Below, piece after piece: positions 16,206 to 24,826 of a stretch of DNA of 64,000 nt. The DNA comes from Pararobbsia silviterrae. GTDB taxonomy: Bacteria; Pseudomonadota; Gammaproteobacteria; Burkholderiales; Burkholderiaceae. Where the stretch lies: assembly GCF_003628125.1 (NCBI RefSeq), contig NZ_RBZU01000002.1, positions 372,001-436,000 on the forward strand, given 5' to 3'. The number at the start of each line of letters is the position of its first letter. Within the stretch, counting starts at the first letter, position 1. The position numbers and the translations under genes are program-made. The notes under the pieces are model-generated. The model was given only the letters and a program-made list of their open reading frames with translations, was not told the origin of the DNA and searched no databases.

Positions 16206-17585
16206 ATGAACGCTTCAGTCGAGAAAGTCACGCCGTACGATCAATTCAATCTGCCGATCCCCGAGGATCACTTCCCCGAGCAGGGCATGTCCGCGCGCGC
16301 GGCCGCGGCGCTCGTGATCAGCGAGGAATGGACCGATACGAATCCGATGCTCAATATGTCGTCGTTCGTGACGACGTATGCCGAGCCGGAGGCGATGGAA
16401 ACCGCGCATCGGAACATCTTCAAGAACTATATCGATCACGATATGTATCCGCACTTGTTCGCCATGGAAACGCGCATGGTCAAGTGGCTGCATCAGCTAT
16501 GGAACGGCCCGAAAGACGTCGAACCGTATGGCACGGCGACGGTCGGCTCGTCGGAGGCTTGCATGCTCGCCGGGCTCGCGCACAAGTGGAACTGGCGCAC
16601 GCGCCGGCAGAGCGAGGGCAAGGATGCGACACGGCCCAATATGGTGACGGGCGGCAATGTGCAGATCGTGTGGAAGAAATTCCTTCGCTATTTCGACGTC
16701 GAGCCGCGCATCGTGCCGCTCAAACCCGGTAATTACCGTCTCACGGCCGAAGATCTCGATCAGTACGTCGACGAGAATACGATCGCGGTCGTCGCGATCG
16801 CCGGCCAGACCTTCACGGGCGAAGACGACGATATCCAGGGGATTCACGACTGGCTCGACGCCTACGAGAAAAAGACGGGCCACTCGATCCCCATGCATAT
16901 CGACGGGGCATCGGGCGGTTTCGTCAACCCCTTTCTGTATCCGGACTACAAATGGGATTTTCGTTTGCCGCGCGTGCAGTCGATCAATGCGTCGGGCCAC
17001 AAGTACGGGTTGACGCCGCCCGGACTCGGATGGGTGATTTTCCGCGAGCGCAAGGTCTTTAACGAGGAACTCGTTTTCTACGTCAATTATCTGGGCGGCG
17101 AGATGCCGACCGCGACGCTCAACTTCAGCCGCAACGGATTTCAGATCGCCGTCCAGTATTACCAGTTTCTGCGTCTGGGCTTCGACGGCTATAAGCGTGT
17201 CATGCAGCACACGCTCGACAATGCGATCGCGCTGCGCAAGATCCTCGTCGACAGCGGCTACTTCACGATCATGAACGAGACCCAGCGGATCCCGGTCGTC
17301 GCCGTGACGCTCGACAGCAAGATCACGAAATTCAATGAATTCGACGTGTCGAACAAGGTCCGCGAAAAAGGCTGGGTGCTATCGGCGTATTCGATGCCGC
17401 CCAACGCCGAAGCCGTCAAGAGTCTGCGCGTCGTCGTGCGGCCGCATATCAATCGCAATGTCGCGCAGATCCTCGGCAACGACATCATCGGCGCGTGTCG
17501 ATTCCTCGAAACGCATGGCGGCAATGCGACGCCGCCCAAGCTTCACGCGCATGCGACGGAAAAATCGTCGCCGGCGAAGTGCTGA
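16206..17585 (+). CDS. gadB: Glutamate decarboxylase
   Basis: A 459-residue PLP enzyme converting glutamate and a proton to GABA and CO2. PLP is bound through K266 in INASGHKYGLTPPGLGW; H231/D233 in MHIDGASGGFVNPF; and VGSSEACMLAG near 114 holds the phosphate region. Length and order match bacterial GadA/B. GGAG lies six bases before ATG 16206. Paired with the AspT-type antiporter upstream, the two could form a proton-consuming acid-resistance cycle, replacing the usual GadC. Confidence 0.93.
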   Translation: MNASVEKVTPYDQFNLPIPEDHFPEQGMSARAAAALVISEEWTDTNPMLNMSSFVTTYAEPEAMETAHRNIFKNYIDHDMYPHLFAMETRMVKWLHQLWNGPKDVEPYGTATVGSSEACMLAGLAHKWNWRTRRQSEGKDATRPNMVTGGNVQIVWKKFLRYFDVEPRIVPLKPGNYRLTAEDLDQYVDENTIAVVAIAGQTFTGEDDDIQGIHDWLDAYEKKTGHSIPMHIDGASGGFVNPFLYPDYKWDFRLPRVQSINASGHKYGLTPPGLGWVIFRERKVFNEELVFYVNYLGGEMPTATLNFSRNGFQIAVQYYQFLRLGFDGYKRVMQHTLDNAIALRKILVDSGYFTIMNETQRIPVVAVTLDSKITKFNEFDVSNKVREKGWVLSAYSMPPNAEAVKSLRVVVRPHINRNVAQILGNDIIGACRFLETHGGNATPPKLHAHATEKSSPAKC

Positions 17586-18078
17586 GCGCGCGACCGGTCG
17601 GATATCGCGTGTCGCGGATCGCCATCGCGCATGTCGCTTAGCGTCGGAGCGAAGCGGCATGCGTGTCGACGCTGGCGCGTGCGCGAAGGCTTTAGGCGGG
17701 ACGCCGGCGCGCGCATGCGCGCCGCGTGTCGTTGCGTCGCGGACCGATGTTCGCGCCTGCGATGTCCGCTTGCCAAATGCTTATCGCGCCATCTGGTTTT
17801 GTTATATCGAAAGCGCTTCATCGCCGGCCGGGCGGCCGTAACAAAAGCGGTCCGTGCGCCGGCAAGTCCTTGAGTCCATAACGATATGCGGGTGCGTTCG
17901 CGTAATACGCGCGCCCATCCGTTTCGCGAATGTGTGCGCTTAGCGAAAATCTAGGGACTAACCCGGCCTGGATACGTCGGCTTTCCATTCGTATATTGCG
18001 TCCTGCAAGAATCTGCCTAAAAGGTGGGACGGGTGTCGGTCTCGCGCGCGGATAAAAATCAAAACTCAGGATGACGAA
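17586..18078. other. Intergenic region, no feature recognised
   Basis: About 490 bp between gadB and the tannase-type gene. It must hold the promoter of the latter, but no clear -35/-10 pair, terminator or repeat stood out. Confidence 0.5.
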
Positions 18079-19878
18079 ATGGGACGTTCAGATGTCAAGC
18101 AATGGTTCGCGCGCGTGCGTACGCGCGGCGCGGCCTCGTGGCTCGCTGTCGTGTCGGCGTGCGCGGCAACCGCGTTGATCGCGGCGTGCGCCACGACCGA
18201 CAACGCCAGCCATGCCGCCAAGACGCCGTTGGCCGTCGTGCCGCCGGTCGTCGATTGTTCGAAGCTGGCCGCGGTCGACCTCACGGACATCGGCGGGGCA
18301 GGCAGTTCGATTGCGTCGGCGAATGTCGTCGCGTCGAAGATGCACAACGGCGCGACGGTCAACTATTGCGTCGTGAAGGGCACGCTCGCGCCGGGTAATC
18401 GCTTCGAGATCGCGCTGCCGGTCAGCTCATGGACGCAACGGTTCGCCGAACTCGGTTGCGGCGGCCTTTGCGGAAACATCAACGACCCGACCTCGCAGGA
18501 CTCGTTCTCTTTCAGCTATACCTGCCCGCTGGTGCAGGAAGGCGGCTTCGTGACGGCCGCGACCGATATGGGTCATACGGGCGACCGCGCGAAAGACGGC
18601 GGCGACTGGACCACCGATGCGCAACGCCGCGCCGATTTCGCGTATCGCGGCCAGCACGTGACGACGTTGGCGGCCAAGAAGCTGATCAAGGCCTATTACG
18701 GACAAGCGCAAAAGTATGCGTATTTCGTCGGGTGTTCCGACGGGGGACGCGAAGGGCTCATGGCGGCCCAGCGCTATCCGACCGACTATAACGGCATCGT
18801 CGTCGGTGCGCCGGCCGCGCACTTCAATATCCAGAACTCGCTGTTTCATGGCTGGAGCGTGATGTCGCAGAGCTCCACCGGCGATCTGTCCGGTGTGGCG
18901 ACGCTCTATGCGGACAAGGTCAAGGTGCTGCACAAGGCCGTCGTGGCCGCGTGCGGCGGCCAATCGGGCGTCGCCGACGGGCTCGTCGTCGATCCGCGTA
19001 CCTGTCATTTCGATCCCGCTTCGATCGCATGCCCGAAGGGTGCGGCGAACACGAGCCAGTGTTTGACGCCCGCGGAAGTCGCGACCGCGCGCAAGCTCTA
19101 TGGCGGCCCGAAGGATGCGGCCACGGGTGAAGCCATGCTTGCGGGTTCGCCGCAATACGGTTCGGAGATCAACTGGATCGGCGTCGAAGTGCCGAATTCG
19201 AATTCGACGGCCGCGCCGGTACCCGTCGCGAGCCCCGGCGTGTTCAGCTTCCTGATCGTATCGGGCGCCTACAAGCTGATTTTCCCGGACAGCGAAGCGG
19301 CGGTGCGCGATCTCGGACGTTTCGGTTATACGGACGCGAGCTTCTATGCGAAGTCGCTGTCGGCGACGCATCCGCTGTTCGATGCGACGAGTCCGGATCT
19401 GTCGGCGTTCAACAAGGCCGGCGGCAAGCTGATCCTCTGGCATGGTTGGGCCGATCAGCATATTTCCCCGAAGTTCACGATCCAGTACTACGAGGCGCTG
19501 CAAAGCACGATGGGCGCGTCGGCCGTGAATGACTTCGCGCGTCTGTACCTCGTGCCGGGTGTCGATCACTGCGGCACGCCCGCGAGCGAAGGGTTCAATC
19601 AGATCGACCTGATTTCGCAGATCACGGCTTGGGTCGAACAAGGTACGGCGCCGAATGCGGTCATGACCTATACGGATCCGACGAATAGCGCGCTCAAGGC
19701 GTCGCGCCCGGTCTATCCGTATCCGGCCGTTCCGCAATACACGGGCACGGGCGACTGGCACGACGGTGCGAACTGGAAGCAGGGCGCGGCGCTCTATACC
19801 GAACCGACGCAGCAATGGGCGGGCGCGTCGTTCTATCAACCCTATGCGCCGATCATGGAAGGGGTCGCCGCGCCGTAA
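18079..19878 (+). CDS. Tannase/feruloyl esterase family, exported
   Basis: A 599-residue esterase. The N-terminal hydrophobic stretch ends in ALIAAC-ATT, a possible lipobox, so it may be a lipoprotein. The tannase hallmark CS-D-HC is visible: nucleophile in GCSDGGREG (about 214), acid in HGWADQH (about 455), and H in PGVDHCG (about 494), with cysteines next to Ser and His that form the known disulfide. Family members cleave gallate, ferulate or terephthalate-type esters. An alpha/beta-hydrolase lipoprotein follows 104 bp later, suggesting extracytoplasmic ester breakdown of plant phenolics. Confidence 0.88.
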   Translation: MGRSDVKQWFARVRTRGAASWLAVVSACAATALIAACATTDNASHAAKTPLAVVPPVVDCSKLAAVDLTDIGGAGSSIASANVVASKMHNGATVNYCVVKGTLAPGNRFEIALPVSSWTQRFAELGCGGLCGNINDPTSQDSFSFSYTCPLVQEGGFVTAATDMGHTGDRAKDGGDWTTDAQRRADFAYRGQHVTTLAAKKLIKAYYGQAQKYAYFVGCSDGGREGLMAAQRYPTDYNGIVVGAPAAHFNIQNSLFHGWSVMSQSSTGDLSGVATLYADKVKVLHKAVVAACGGQSGVADGLVVDPRTCHFDPASIACPKGAANTSQCLTPAEVATARKLYGGPKDAATGEAMLAGSPQYGSEINWIGVEVPNSNSTAAPVPVASPGVFSFLIVSGAYKLIFPDSEAAVRDLGRFGYTDASFYAKSLSATHPLFDATSPDLSAFNKAGGKLILWHGWADQHISPKFTIQYYEALQSTMGASAVNDFARLYLVPGVDHCGTPASEGFNQIDLISQITAWVEQGTAPNAVMTYTDPTNSALKASRPVYPYPAVPQYTGTGDWHDGANWKQGAALYTEPTQQWAGASFYQPYAPIMEGVAAP

Positions 19879-19982
19879 TCGAATCCTGGGTGGGGGGCTG
19901 AGCGAGTGCTTGGCGCGGCTTCCCACTATGATGAGGGCCTGTCCATTTCGCGAGCCGCATGCGTGCGCCACGTTTGCATCGA

Positions 19983-21050
19983 ATGAAAATCTCAAGCCGA
20001 TTGGTCTGGACCCTCGTGGCGTCGTTGCTGTTGGGCGCGTGTCAAAGCGCGCCTGTCGTGTCGTCCAATGCGACGCCGTCGGGCGGCGATCCCGCCGCGC
20101 CGGTCTATGGCGCGGAACTTGAAGGGTTTGCGTACCCGTACCCCGTTGCCTATTTCAGCTTCCATTCGCAGCAGCAGGATCTGCGCATGGCCTATATGGA
20201 CGTCGCGCCTGCCGCGGGCAAGGCGAACGGCCGCACGGCCGTGCTGCTCCATGGGAAGAATTACTGCGCCGCGACATGGGCGCCCACGATACACGTGCTC
20301 AGCGATGCGGGCTATCGCGTGATCGCGATCGACCAGATCGGCTTTTGCAAGTCGAGCAAGCCCGAGCACTATCAATTCAGCTTTCAGCAACTCGCGCTCA
20401 ATACGCACGCGCTGCTCGAATCGCTCGGCATCGGTCCCGTCACGATGATCGGACATTCGACCGGCGGCATGCTTGCGATTCGCTATGCGTTGACGTTTAC
20501 CGATCAAACGCGGCAACTGGTCCTCGTCGATCCGATCGGTCTCGAAGACTGGCGTGCGAAGGGCGTGCCCCCGATCTCCGTCGATCAATGGTATGCGCGC
20601 GAGCTGAATACGAGCGCCGACCGGATTCGGACCTACGAGAAGAACACCTATTTCGCGGGTCAATGGCGCGACGACTATGAGCCCGCGGTCCAGATGCTCG
20701 CGGGCATGTATCGAGGACCGCAACGTGCGCGTGTCGCATGGAATTCGGCGCTGCTCTACGACATGATCCTTACGCAGCCTGTGTATTACGAGCTGTCACA
20801 GATCCGCACGCCGACCTTGCTGATCGTCGGCGACAAGGATACGACCGCGATCGGCAAGGAATACGCGCCCGCCGATGTGCGTCCGACGCTCGGCAACTAT
20901 CCCGCGCTCGCGCATCACGCGGCGTCGGTCATTCCGCATGTGCGCCTCGTCGAATTCCCCGACGCCGGACATGCGCCGCAGATGCAGGACCCGGCCGCGT
21001 TCCATGCGGCGTTGCTGCAAGGCCTGTCCGACCCGGCGGTCGCGCGATGA
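19983..21050 (+). CDS. Alpha/beta-hydrolase lipoprotein
   Basis: A 355-residue hydrolase with a lipoprotein signal (LVASLLLGAC-QS). Nucleophile elbow GHSTGG (about 160), oxyanion HGKNYCA (about 90), acid Asp near VGDKDTT (about 286) and His in FPDAGHAPQM. Start ATG 19983 puts the lipobox at a normal distance. Its substrate is unknown; pairing with the tannase-type esterase suggests it works on esters or lactones in the periplasm. Confidence 0.82.
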   Translation: MKISSRLVWTLVASLLLGACQSAPVVSSNATPSGGDPAAPVYGAELEGFAYPYPVAYFSFHSQQQDLRMAYMDVAPAAGKANGRTAVLLHGKNYCAATWAPTIHVLSDAGYRVIAIDQIGFCKSSKPEHYQFSFQQLALNTHALLESLGIGPVTMIGHSTGGMLAIRYALTFTDQTRQLVLVDPIGLEDWRAKGVPPISVDQWYARELNTSADRIRTYEKNTYFAGQWRDDYEPAVQMLAGMYRGPQRARVAWNSALLYDMILTQPVYYELSQIRTPTLLIVGDKDTTAIGKEYAPADVRPTLGNYPALAHHAASVIPHVRLVEFPDAGHAPQMQDPAAFHAALLQGLSDPAVAR

Positions 21051-21110
21051 GGGGTTGACGTAGCGACGCGGCGAGGTGTCGAAGCTGCCGCGCGTCGACG
21101 CCTTGACTCA

Positions 21111-21150
21111 TCGACCCATCGACCCGTCGACCCGTCGACCCGTCGACCCG
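21111..21150. repeat. Short tandem repeat, 8-bp unit, five copies
   Basis: One TCGACCCA followed by four perfect TCGACCCG units, about 60 bp after the hydrolase stop. Confidence 0.85.
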
Positions 21151-21316
21151 TCGACGCCGCAGCGCATGGCTTTATCGACGCCTTGGTCATGCAAGCCGCG
21201 CAAAGCTGATATGCGTCGCACGCGCATTGCGTTGCATAGGCCCCCCTCATACTCTAGACAGACGCGGCGGGGTGCCTGAAGCCCCGACGCCATTCAAACA
21301 AAAGATCGGAGACCTT

Positions 21317-21365
21317 CATGACGGCCTGGGCCGTCATGGCGACGTTCGGCCAGGGGCATGACGGC
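21317..21365. promoter_or_regulatory. Perfect 10-bp inverted repeat plus third half-site
   Basis: Arms CATGACGGCC (21317-21326) and GGCCGTCATG (21329-21338) are separated by two bases. CATGACGGC occurs again at 21357-21365. No T run follows, so an operator is more likely than a terminator. It is about 165 bp ahead of the ABM-domain gene. Confidence 0.55.
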
Positions 21366-21502
21366 TTTTGTTCGAATTCGCGTCGCGCGCCGCGCGGCGT
21401 GAAAGACCGCCGCCGGGCGTCGAGCGCGCCCGATGCGACCTATCGTTCGTGCGGCCCGGCACGATATCGGACATGCCGGGCATTTCACTCTGGAGACCTG
21501 AA

Positions 21503-21916
21503 TTGAGCCATCCCTCGCAGCGACGTGAGCGTGCAGTGATCGCCGCATTGGCACTGACGTCCGCCTTGTGTGCCGCGTGTGTTCCGGGAATCGCGTCGGC
21601 CCGCGCCTCCGAGGCCGTGACGGCCGTGACGTTCATCGACGTGATTCCGAACCAGTTCGTCCCGGGTAACGAAGACAAGGCGCAGGTGCTGCTCAAGCAA
21701 ATGAACGCCGATACGCAGCGCGATCCGGGGCTCGTGTCGTTCGCGATTCTGCAGGAGACGTTGCACGGCAATCACTTCACGTTGTACGAAGTTTGGAAGG
21801 ACGAGCGCGCATTCGATGCGCATACGCAGGCGGCGCATACGCGCGAGTTCAGAAGCGATTTGCAGCCGCTGATCGGCAGCCCCTACGAGACGATCGTCAC
21901 GACGCCGGCGCACTGA
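21503..21916 (+). CDS. Exported ABM-domain (antibiotic biosynthesis monooxygenase-like) protein
   Basis: A 137-residue protein with a signal peptide (VIAALALTSALCAACVPGIASARA) and a small dimeric alpha+beta-barrel domain: VTFIDVIPNQFVPG, then LLKQMNADTQRDPGLVSFAILQE and FTLYEVWKDERAFDAHTQAAH. Start is TTG 21503 with GGAGA seven bases ahead. ABM domains are normally cytoplasmic cofactor-free oxygenases; this one appears exported. A beta-propeller gene begins 3 bp later and a second exported ABM protein follows, so the three form one unit. Confidence 0.75.
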   Translation: MSHPSQRRERAVIAALALTSALCAACVPGIASARASEAVTAVTFIDVIPNQFVPGNEDKAQVLLKQMNADTQRDPGLVSFAILQETLHGNHFTLYEVWKDERAFDAHTQAAHTREFRSDLQPLIGSPYETIVTTPAH

Positions 21917-21919
21917 GTC

Positions 21920-23077
21920 ATGGGTGTCCGCTCGTGGAAATCCGCCGTCGCGCTGCTCGCGTTTCCGGTGTCGATGATGGCGGTGGCCGGCACGACGATG
22001 CTGTCCGCCAATGACGGTATCGAGACCTTCAGCGACGGCGCGTATCACGTGCTGCCGGGCGCGTCCGAAGGCTCGTTGAGCGCGCTCGATATCTCGACGA
22101 TGCCGCCGCGTCTGCTCTGGACGGTGCCGTCCGAGCAGACGGCCGCGGGGCCGCCCTCGGCCGTCGCGGTCACGCCCGACGGAAAGCTCGCGCTCGTCTC
22201 GAACGCGGCGATCCGCGATCCGGCCGCGCCGACGCGGCGTCTCGACGAAAAGGCGCTGCTCGTCTACGACCTGTCGCAAGCGGTTCCGAAGCTAATCGAG
22301 ACACTGCCGCTCGAACGTCGGCCATGGGGCATCGCCATCGATCCGTCGGGGCGTCATGCGCTCGCGGCCGACGGCGACGGCACGGTCACGTGGCTGACGA
22401 TACAGGGGACGCAGGTCCGCGTGGCCGAGGTCGTCTCGCTGGGTCCGCCGAGCCTGAAAACGATGGCCACGGCCTTTACGAAGGACGGTCGATGGGCCTT
22501 GGTCACGCGTCGCGGCGATGCGGGCGTGACGGCATTGCGGATCGACGGCGACAAGATCGAACCCGTGCGCGATATCACGGTGGGCTCGAATCCGTACATG
22601 GTCATCGTGAGTCCGGACGGACGCTATGCGGCCGTGTCGGATATCGGTCATGTGACGGGCGATCGCAATAGCGTCACGCTGATCGATCTGCGTTCGGTGC
22701 CGTTCCGTGCCGTCGATGTGTTCTCGGTCGCGTCGACGCCGGAAGCCATTGCGTTTTCGCCGGATTCGAAGCGGCTCGCCGTGGATTCGATCAACGGCAG
22801 CAATATGAAGCACGACGATCCGTCGAGTTCGGCGCATAGCCTGATTCAGCTCTTCGACGTGTCGGCGCGGCCGGTCCGGCAGCTCGGTGCGACGGAGGTC
22901 GGCGCCAATGCGCAAGGCGTCGCGTTCGCACCCGACGGCGCATCGCTGATCGTCCAGGATTTCGCGAGCAATAGCCTGCTCGTATTCGGCGCAAGCGAAG
23001 CGGGTTTGTCGCCGCTCAAATATCAAGTCGCCATGCCGGGCGCGCCGAGCGCGCTGACGGTTTTGGATTCGCAGTAA
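21920..23077 (+). CDS. Exported YncE/lactonase-like beta-propeller
   Basis: A 385-residue protein. N-terminal hydrophobic leader (SAVALLAFPVSMMAVAG), then repeating propeller blades recognisable from GPPSAVAVTPDGKLALVS, RPWGIAIDPSGRHALAAD, NPYMVIVSPDGRYAAVSD and TPEAIAFSPDSKRLAVDS. This resembles 7-bladed YVTN/lactonase propellers, often periplasmic binding or scaffold proteins. It starts 3 bp after the first ABM gene and is followed by the second. A lactonase role is possible but no catalytic residues can be assigned. Confidence 0.8.
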   Translation: MGVRSWKSAVALLAFPVSMMAVAGTTMLSANDGIETFSDGAYHVLPGASEGSLSALDISTMPPRLLWTVPSEQTAAGPPSAVAVTPDGKLALVSNAAIRDPAAPTRRLDEKALLVYDLSQAVPKLIETLPLERRPWGIAIDPSGRHALAADGDGTVTWLTIQGTQVRVAEVVSLGPPSLKTMATAFTKDGRWALVTRRGDAGVTALRIDGDKIEPVRDITVGSNPYMVIVSPDGRYAAVSDIGHVTGDRNSVTLIDLRSVPFRAVDVFSVASTPEAIAFSPDSKRLAVDSINGSNMKHDDPSSSAHSLIQLFDVSARPVRQLGATEVGANAQGVAFAPDGASLIVQDFASNSLLVFGASEAGLSPLKYQVAMPGAPSALTVLDSQ

Positions 23078-23153
23078 ATCGAGGCGCGCCGATGCGATGC
23101 CGCGCGATGCGGCATCCGCGGGCGTGTCCATGAACCCTTCGCCAGGAGACATC

Positions 23154-23543
23154 ATGAAAATCGTATCGTCGTCCGTTCTCGCGCTTGCCGCATGCATCGC
23201 CATGCTGGGTGTGAACGCATCCGCTCAGGCCGATGTCGACCATGCGGGCATTTATCAGGTCACGTTGATTAACGTGCTGCCCGACGCGGTTCGTCACGGC
23301 AATGGGGTCGACACCTTGTTCAAGGACGTCAAGGCGACGCTCGAAAAGGAACCGGGCATCGTCGACGTGCAGGTCAATCAGCAAGTCGGGGCGCCGTATA
23401 ACTTCACGCTGATCGAGCACTGGAAGGATCAGGCGTCGCTCGATGCGTCGAATGGCAGCGCGCAAGCGCACGCGCTCGACGATAGGCTGAAGCCTTTGCT
23501 CAGCGGCCCCGTCTATCGGCGCGTGTTCAAGGCGTTCGAATGA
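23154..23543 (+). CDS. Second exported ABM-domain protein
   Basis: A 129-residue protein with a signal peptide ending near ASAQA and an ABM-like core: IYQVTLINVLPDAVRHG, DVKATLEKEPGIVDVQVNQ and FTLIEHWKDQASLDASNGS. It is clearly related to the 21503 product (TLYEVWKD versus TLIEHWKD). AGGAGACATC precedes ATG 23154. Together with the propeller it makes an ABM/propeller/ABM exported set followed by a LysR gene. Confidence 0.78.
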   Translation: MKIVSSSVLALAACIAMLGVNASAQADVDHAGIYQVTLINVLPDAVRHGNGVDTLFKDVKATLEKEPGIVDVQVNQQVGAPYNFTLIEHWKDQASLDASNGSAQAHALDDRLKPLLSGPVYRRVFKAFE

Positions 23544-23680
23544 TATGCGTCGATGGGTCCGACTGATCGGGCCGGCCGGTCGCATGCATCGGCGATGTCA
23601 TAATACGGCGACCTTCACTTTCGGAATCCGCCGCGGTCGCGTCGTCGCTGCGACGACACCCGCGGCCGGCGTCGTCGGCC

Positions 23681-24634
23681 ATGAATTCGGATGACCTCGA
23701 AGTCTTCGCCCACGTGGCGCGGACAGGTAGTTTTTCGCGCACGGCGATGGAGCTCGGCGCGAATCAATCCACGATCAGCCGACGCATCGGCATGCTCGAA
23801 GCCGAACTCGGCGTGCGGCTGTTTCGACGCGGCGGCCATGGCGTCGGCTTGACCGAACGCGGCGAGCAGTTGCTCGGTTACGCCGTCTCGCTCGAACGCA
23901 CGCTGACGGATGCCGCGGCCGCGATGCGCGGCGGCGAGCGCGGGCCGGCAAGCCTGACGATCGCGGCGCAGCCGACGATCGCGAGAATCATGTTCGGCCG
24001 CCTCGGACATCGCCTGACCGCGCGTTATCCGGACACGCGGATCTGTTACGTCGAAGGGCTCGCAAGCCAGCTTCTGAGCCGTCTGAGCGACGGGGAAATC
24101 GATCTCGCCGTCATGTACGTGCCCGAGCATCCGGGTGCGATGCAATACGACGCGTTGCTGTCCGAAGAAGTGTGCGTCGTCGCGCCGCCTGATTTTGCGC
24201 TGCCCACGGGATCGTTCGACGTGAGCGCGCTCGGCGATGTCCCCTTGATCCTGCCGAGCACGCATCACGGTCTGCGCTTGCTCGTCGAGACGCTGGCGGC
24301 CCAGCATCACTTCACGCCGCATATCGCGTTCGAGTGCGACGGGTCGATCTCGTTGACCAAGCGCCTCGTCATGGAGCGGTGCGGCTGCACGGTATTGCCC
24401 GCGGCTTCGGTGATCGAGGAGTGCGCGGCGGGCCGGCTTCAATGCGTGCCGTTGTCGAATCCCGTCGTGCGGCGCGATGTCGCGATCGCGTGGCCGCAGA
24501 AGCGCGCGATGTCCGAAGGGGTGGGTTCGGTGGTCCGGATGATCCGCGATCTCGCGGCGGAACTCGTGAATCAAGGCGCGTGGCCCGGCACGCTGCTGCG
24601 CGAGCAACCCGTCATGCCTGCGTGGGCCGTGTGA
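23681..24634 (+). CDS. LysR-family transcriptional regulator
   Basis: A 317-residue LTTR. N-terminal helix-turn-helix (about 3-62; FAHVARTGSFSRTAMELGANQSTISRRIGMLEAELG) and a periplasmic-binding-like effector domain from about 90. It lies 138 bp after the ABM/propeller set on the same strand and is the best candidate to regulate it, although LysR genes are more often divergent from their targets. Confidence 0.85.
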   Translation: MNSDDLEVFAHVARTGSFSRTAMELGANQSTISRRIGMLEAELGVRLFRRGGHGVGLTERGEQLLGYAVSLERTLTDAAAAMRGGERGPASLTIAAQPTIARIMFGRLGHRLTARYPDTRICYVEGLASQLLSRLSDGEIDLAVMYVPEHPGAMQYDALLSEEVCVVAPPDFALPTGSFDVSALGDVPLILPSTHHGLRLLVETLAAQHHFTPHIAFECDGSISLTKRLVMERCGCTVLPAASVIEECAAGRLQCVPLSNPVVRRDVAIAWPQKRAMSEGVGSVVRMIRDLAAELVNQGAWPGTLLREQPVMPAWAV

Positions 24635-24759
24635 GCGTCGAACGCGCGGGGCAGGTACGTGCGGTTGTCTCGCCGCCCGCCGACCCCGTGCAGCTTCACC
24701 GTTCGGATGCTCAACACCTGGCTACTCGCCCGCTAACCACTTAACTGCCTAGCCGCAAG

Positions 24760-24826
24760 CCGCTAAACCGCTAAACCGCTAAACCGCTAAACCCTTAAGC
24801 CGCTTAGCCACTTAGCTGCTTAGCCG
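24760..24826. repeat. Tandem CCGCTAAA array running into a stop codon
   Basis: Four perfect CCGCTAAA units (24760-24791) continue as degenerate GCTTAG-type units to about 24826. The last codons and stop of the minus-strand TPP-enzyme gene (stop at 24812-24814) lie inside the degenerate part. Confidence 0.8.

Larger units (their letters stand above)
21051..21502. other. Intergenic region with tandem repeat and palindrome
   Basis: About 450 bp before the ABM-domain gene. It contains the 8-bp array at 21111 and the inverted repeat at 21317. No gene is supported. Confidence 0.6.

Noticed and set aside
17631-17873. 80-codon frame after gadB
   Set aside because: Arg/Cys-rich, no ribosome site, no recognisable pattern; treated as non-coding.
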